Source of the DNA: JAPYTK01 sp964401935
Lineage (GTDB): Bacteria; Myxococcota_A; Polyangia; Polyangiales; Polyangiaceae
DNA: 64,000 nucleotides
Reading direction: 5' to 3'
NCBI GenBank assembly: GCA_964401935.1
Contig: CAYOAL010000029.1
Coordinates: 14,867 to 78,866 of the forward strand
Part shown: piece by piece, positions 62,143-64,000 of the stretch
Numbering within the stretch: position 1 is the stretch's first letter
How the letters are laid out: each line of letters opens with the position of its first letter
Position numbers and translations under genes: made by a program
Notes under the pieces: model-generated
What the model saw: the letters and a program-made list of their open reading frames with translations, nothing else
What the model was told of the DNA's origin: nothing
The model's database searches: none

Positions 62143-64000
<1,858 letters not shown>

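Overview
The window is GC-rich DNA with lipoprotein-rich, two-component-rich gene content typical of Myxococcota (delta-proteobacteria sensu lato), most likely the Polyangia. Supporting signs are a PilZ protein of the myxobacterial type, many histidine kinases, serial lipoproteins with no clear orthologues, a B12-dependent ribonucleotide reductase, and many ATGA-overlapping gene pairs. The lineage call is inference from gene style. Three 100-N runs (3656-3755, 25476-25575, 59985-60084) are assembly gaps, and each sits inside a short tandem-repeat array.

Layout. 1-7.0 kb: tail of an alkaline-phosphatase-superfamily gene; an unusual beta-barrel/His-rich/thioredoxin fusion; a duplicated intergenic repeat; phoU; a double-LysM M15-like peptidase; an OmpR-type regulator with its sensor kinase. 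7.2-11.6 kb (minus): gpsA and a PlsB-like acyltransferase, a stand-alone M17 N-terminal domain, and an EAL-domain response regulator. 11.8-19.0 kb: SCP2-like protein, DUF721 protein, lipoprotein, glycosyltransferase, then a FIST sensor and two related histidine kinases. 19.1-25.3 kb: tRNA-Leu, a 20-bp tandem array, a long gene-poor stretch, nrdJ, alr. 25.4-30.9 kb: repeat array, HelD-like helicase, lipoproteins, and a frameshifted metzincin.

30.9-32.6 kb is the most mobile-looking part. An initiator tRNA-Met is followed by a 730-bp segment carrying brnT/brnA and ending in a 14-bp copy of the tRNA 3' end. Beyond it lies a decayed second brnA-like gene. 32.6-48.9 kb: esterase-like lipoprotein, ATP-grasp protein, multi-PAS kinase coupled to PilZ, ArnT-like membrane glycosyltransferase, panE, eno, an orphan tssL-tssM pair in which TssM is only its N-terminal domain, methyltransferase, HEAT-like protein, degenerate M23-like protein, response regulator. 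49.0-61.8 kb: VWA lipoprotein, a candidate structured RNA, mgtE, ssb, an AsmA-like/GT51 protein, an ECF sigma factor with a membrane partner, a polysaccharide deacetylase, and two small or lipoprotein genes. 61.9-64.0 kb: the end of an rRNA operon on the minus strand (23S 3' part, 5S, strong terminator).

Functional threads. Envelope work dominates: phospholipid synthesis (gpsA, PlsB-like), peptidoglycan (alr, GT51, LysM peptidase, deacetylase), lipid/glycan decoration (ArnT-like) and many lipoproteins. Signalling is dense: six histidine kinases or regulators of the two-component type, EAL and PilZ proteins linked to c-di-GMP, FIST, and an ECF sigma factor. The most unusual elements are a dispersed 3'-flanking repeat family at three loci, the tRNA-targeted brnTA mini-element, a 69-nt sequence that folds as a three-way junction with no unpaired junction bases, and the orphan TssL/TssM-N pair.
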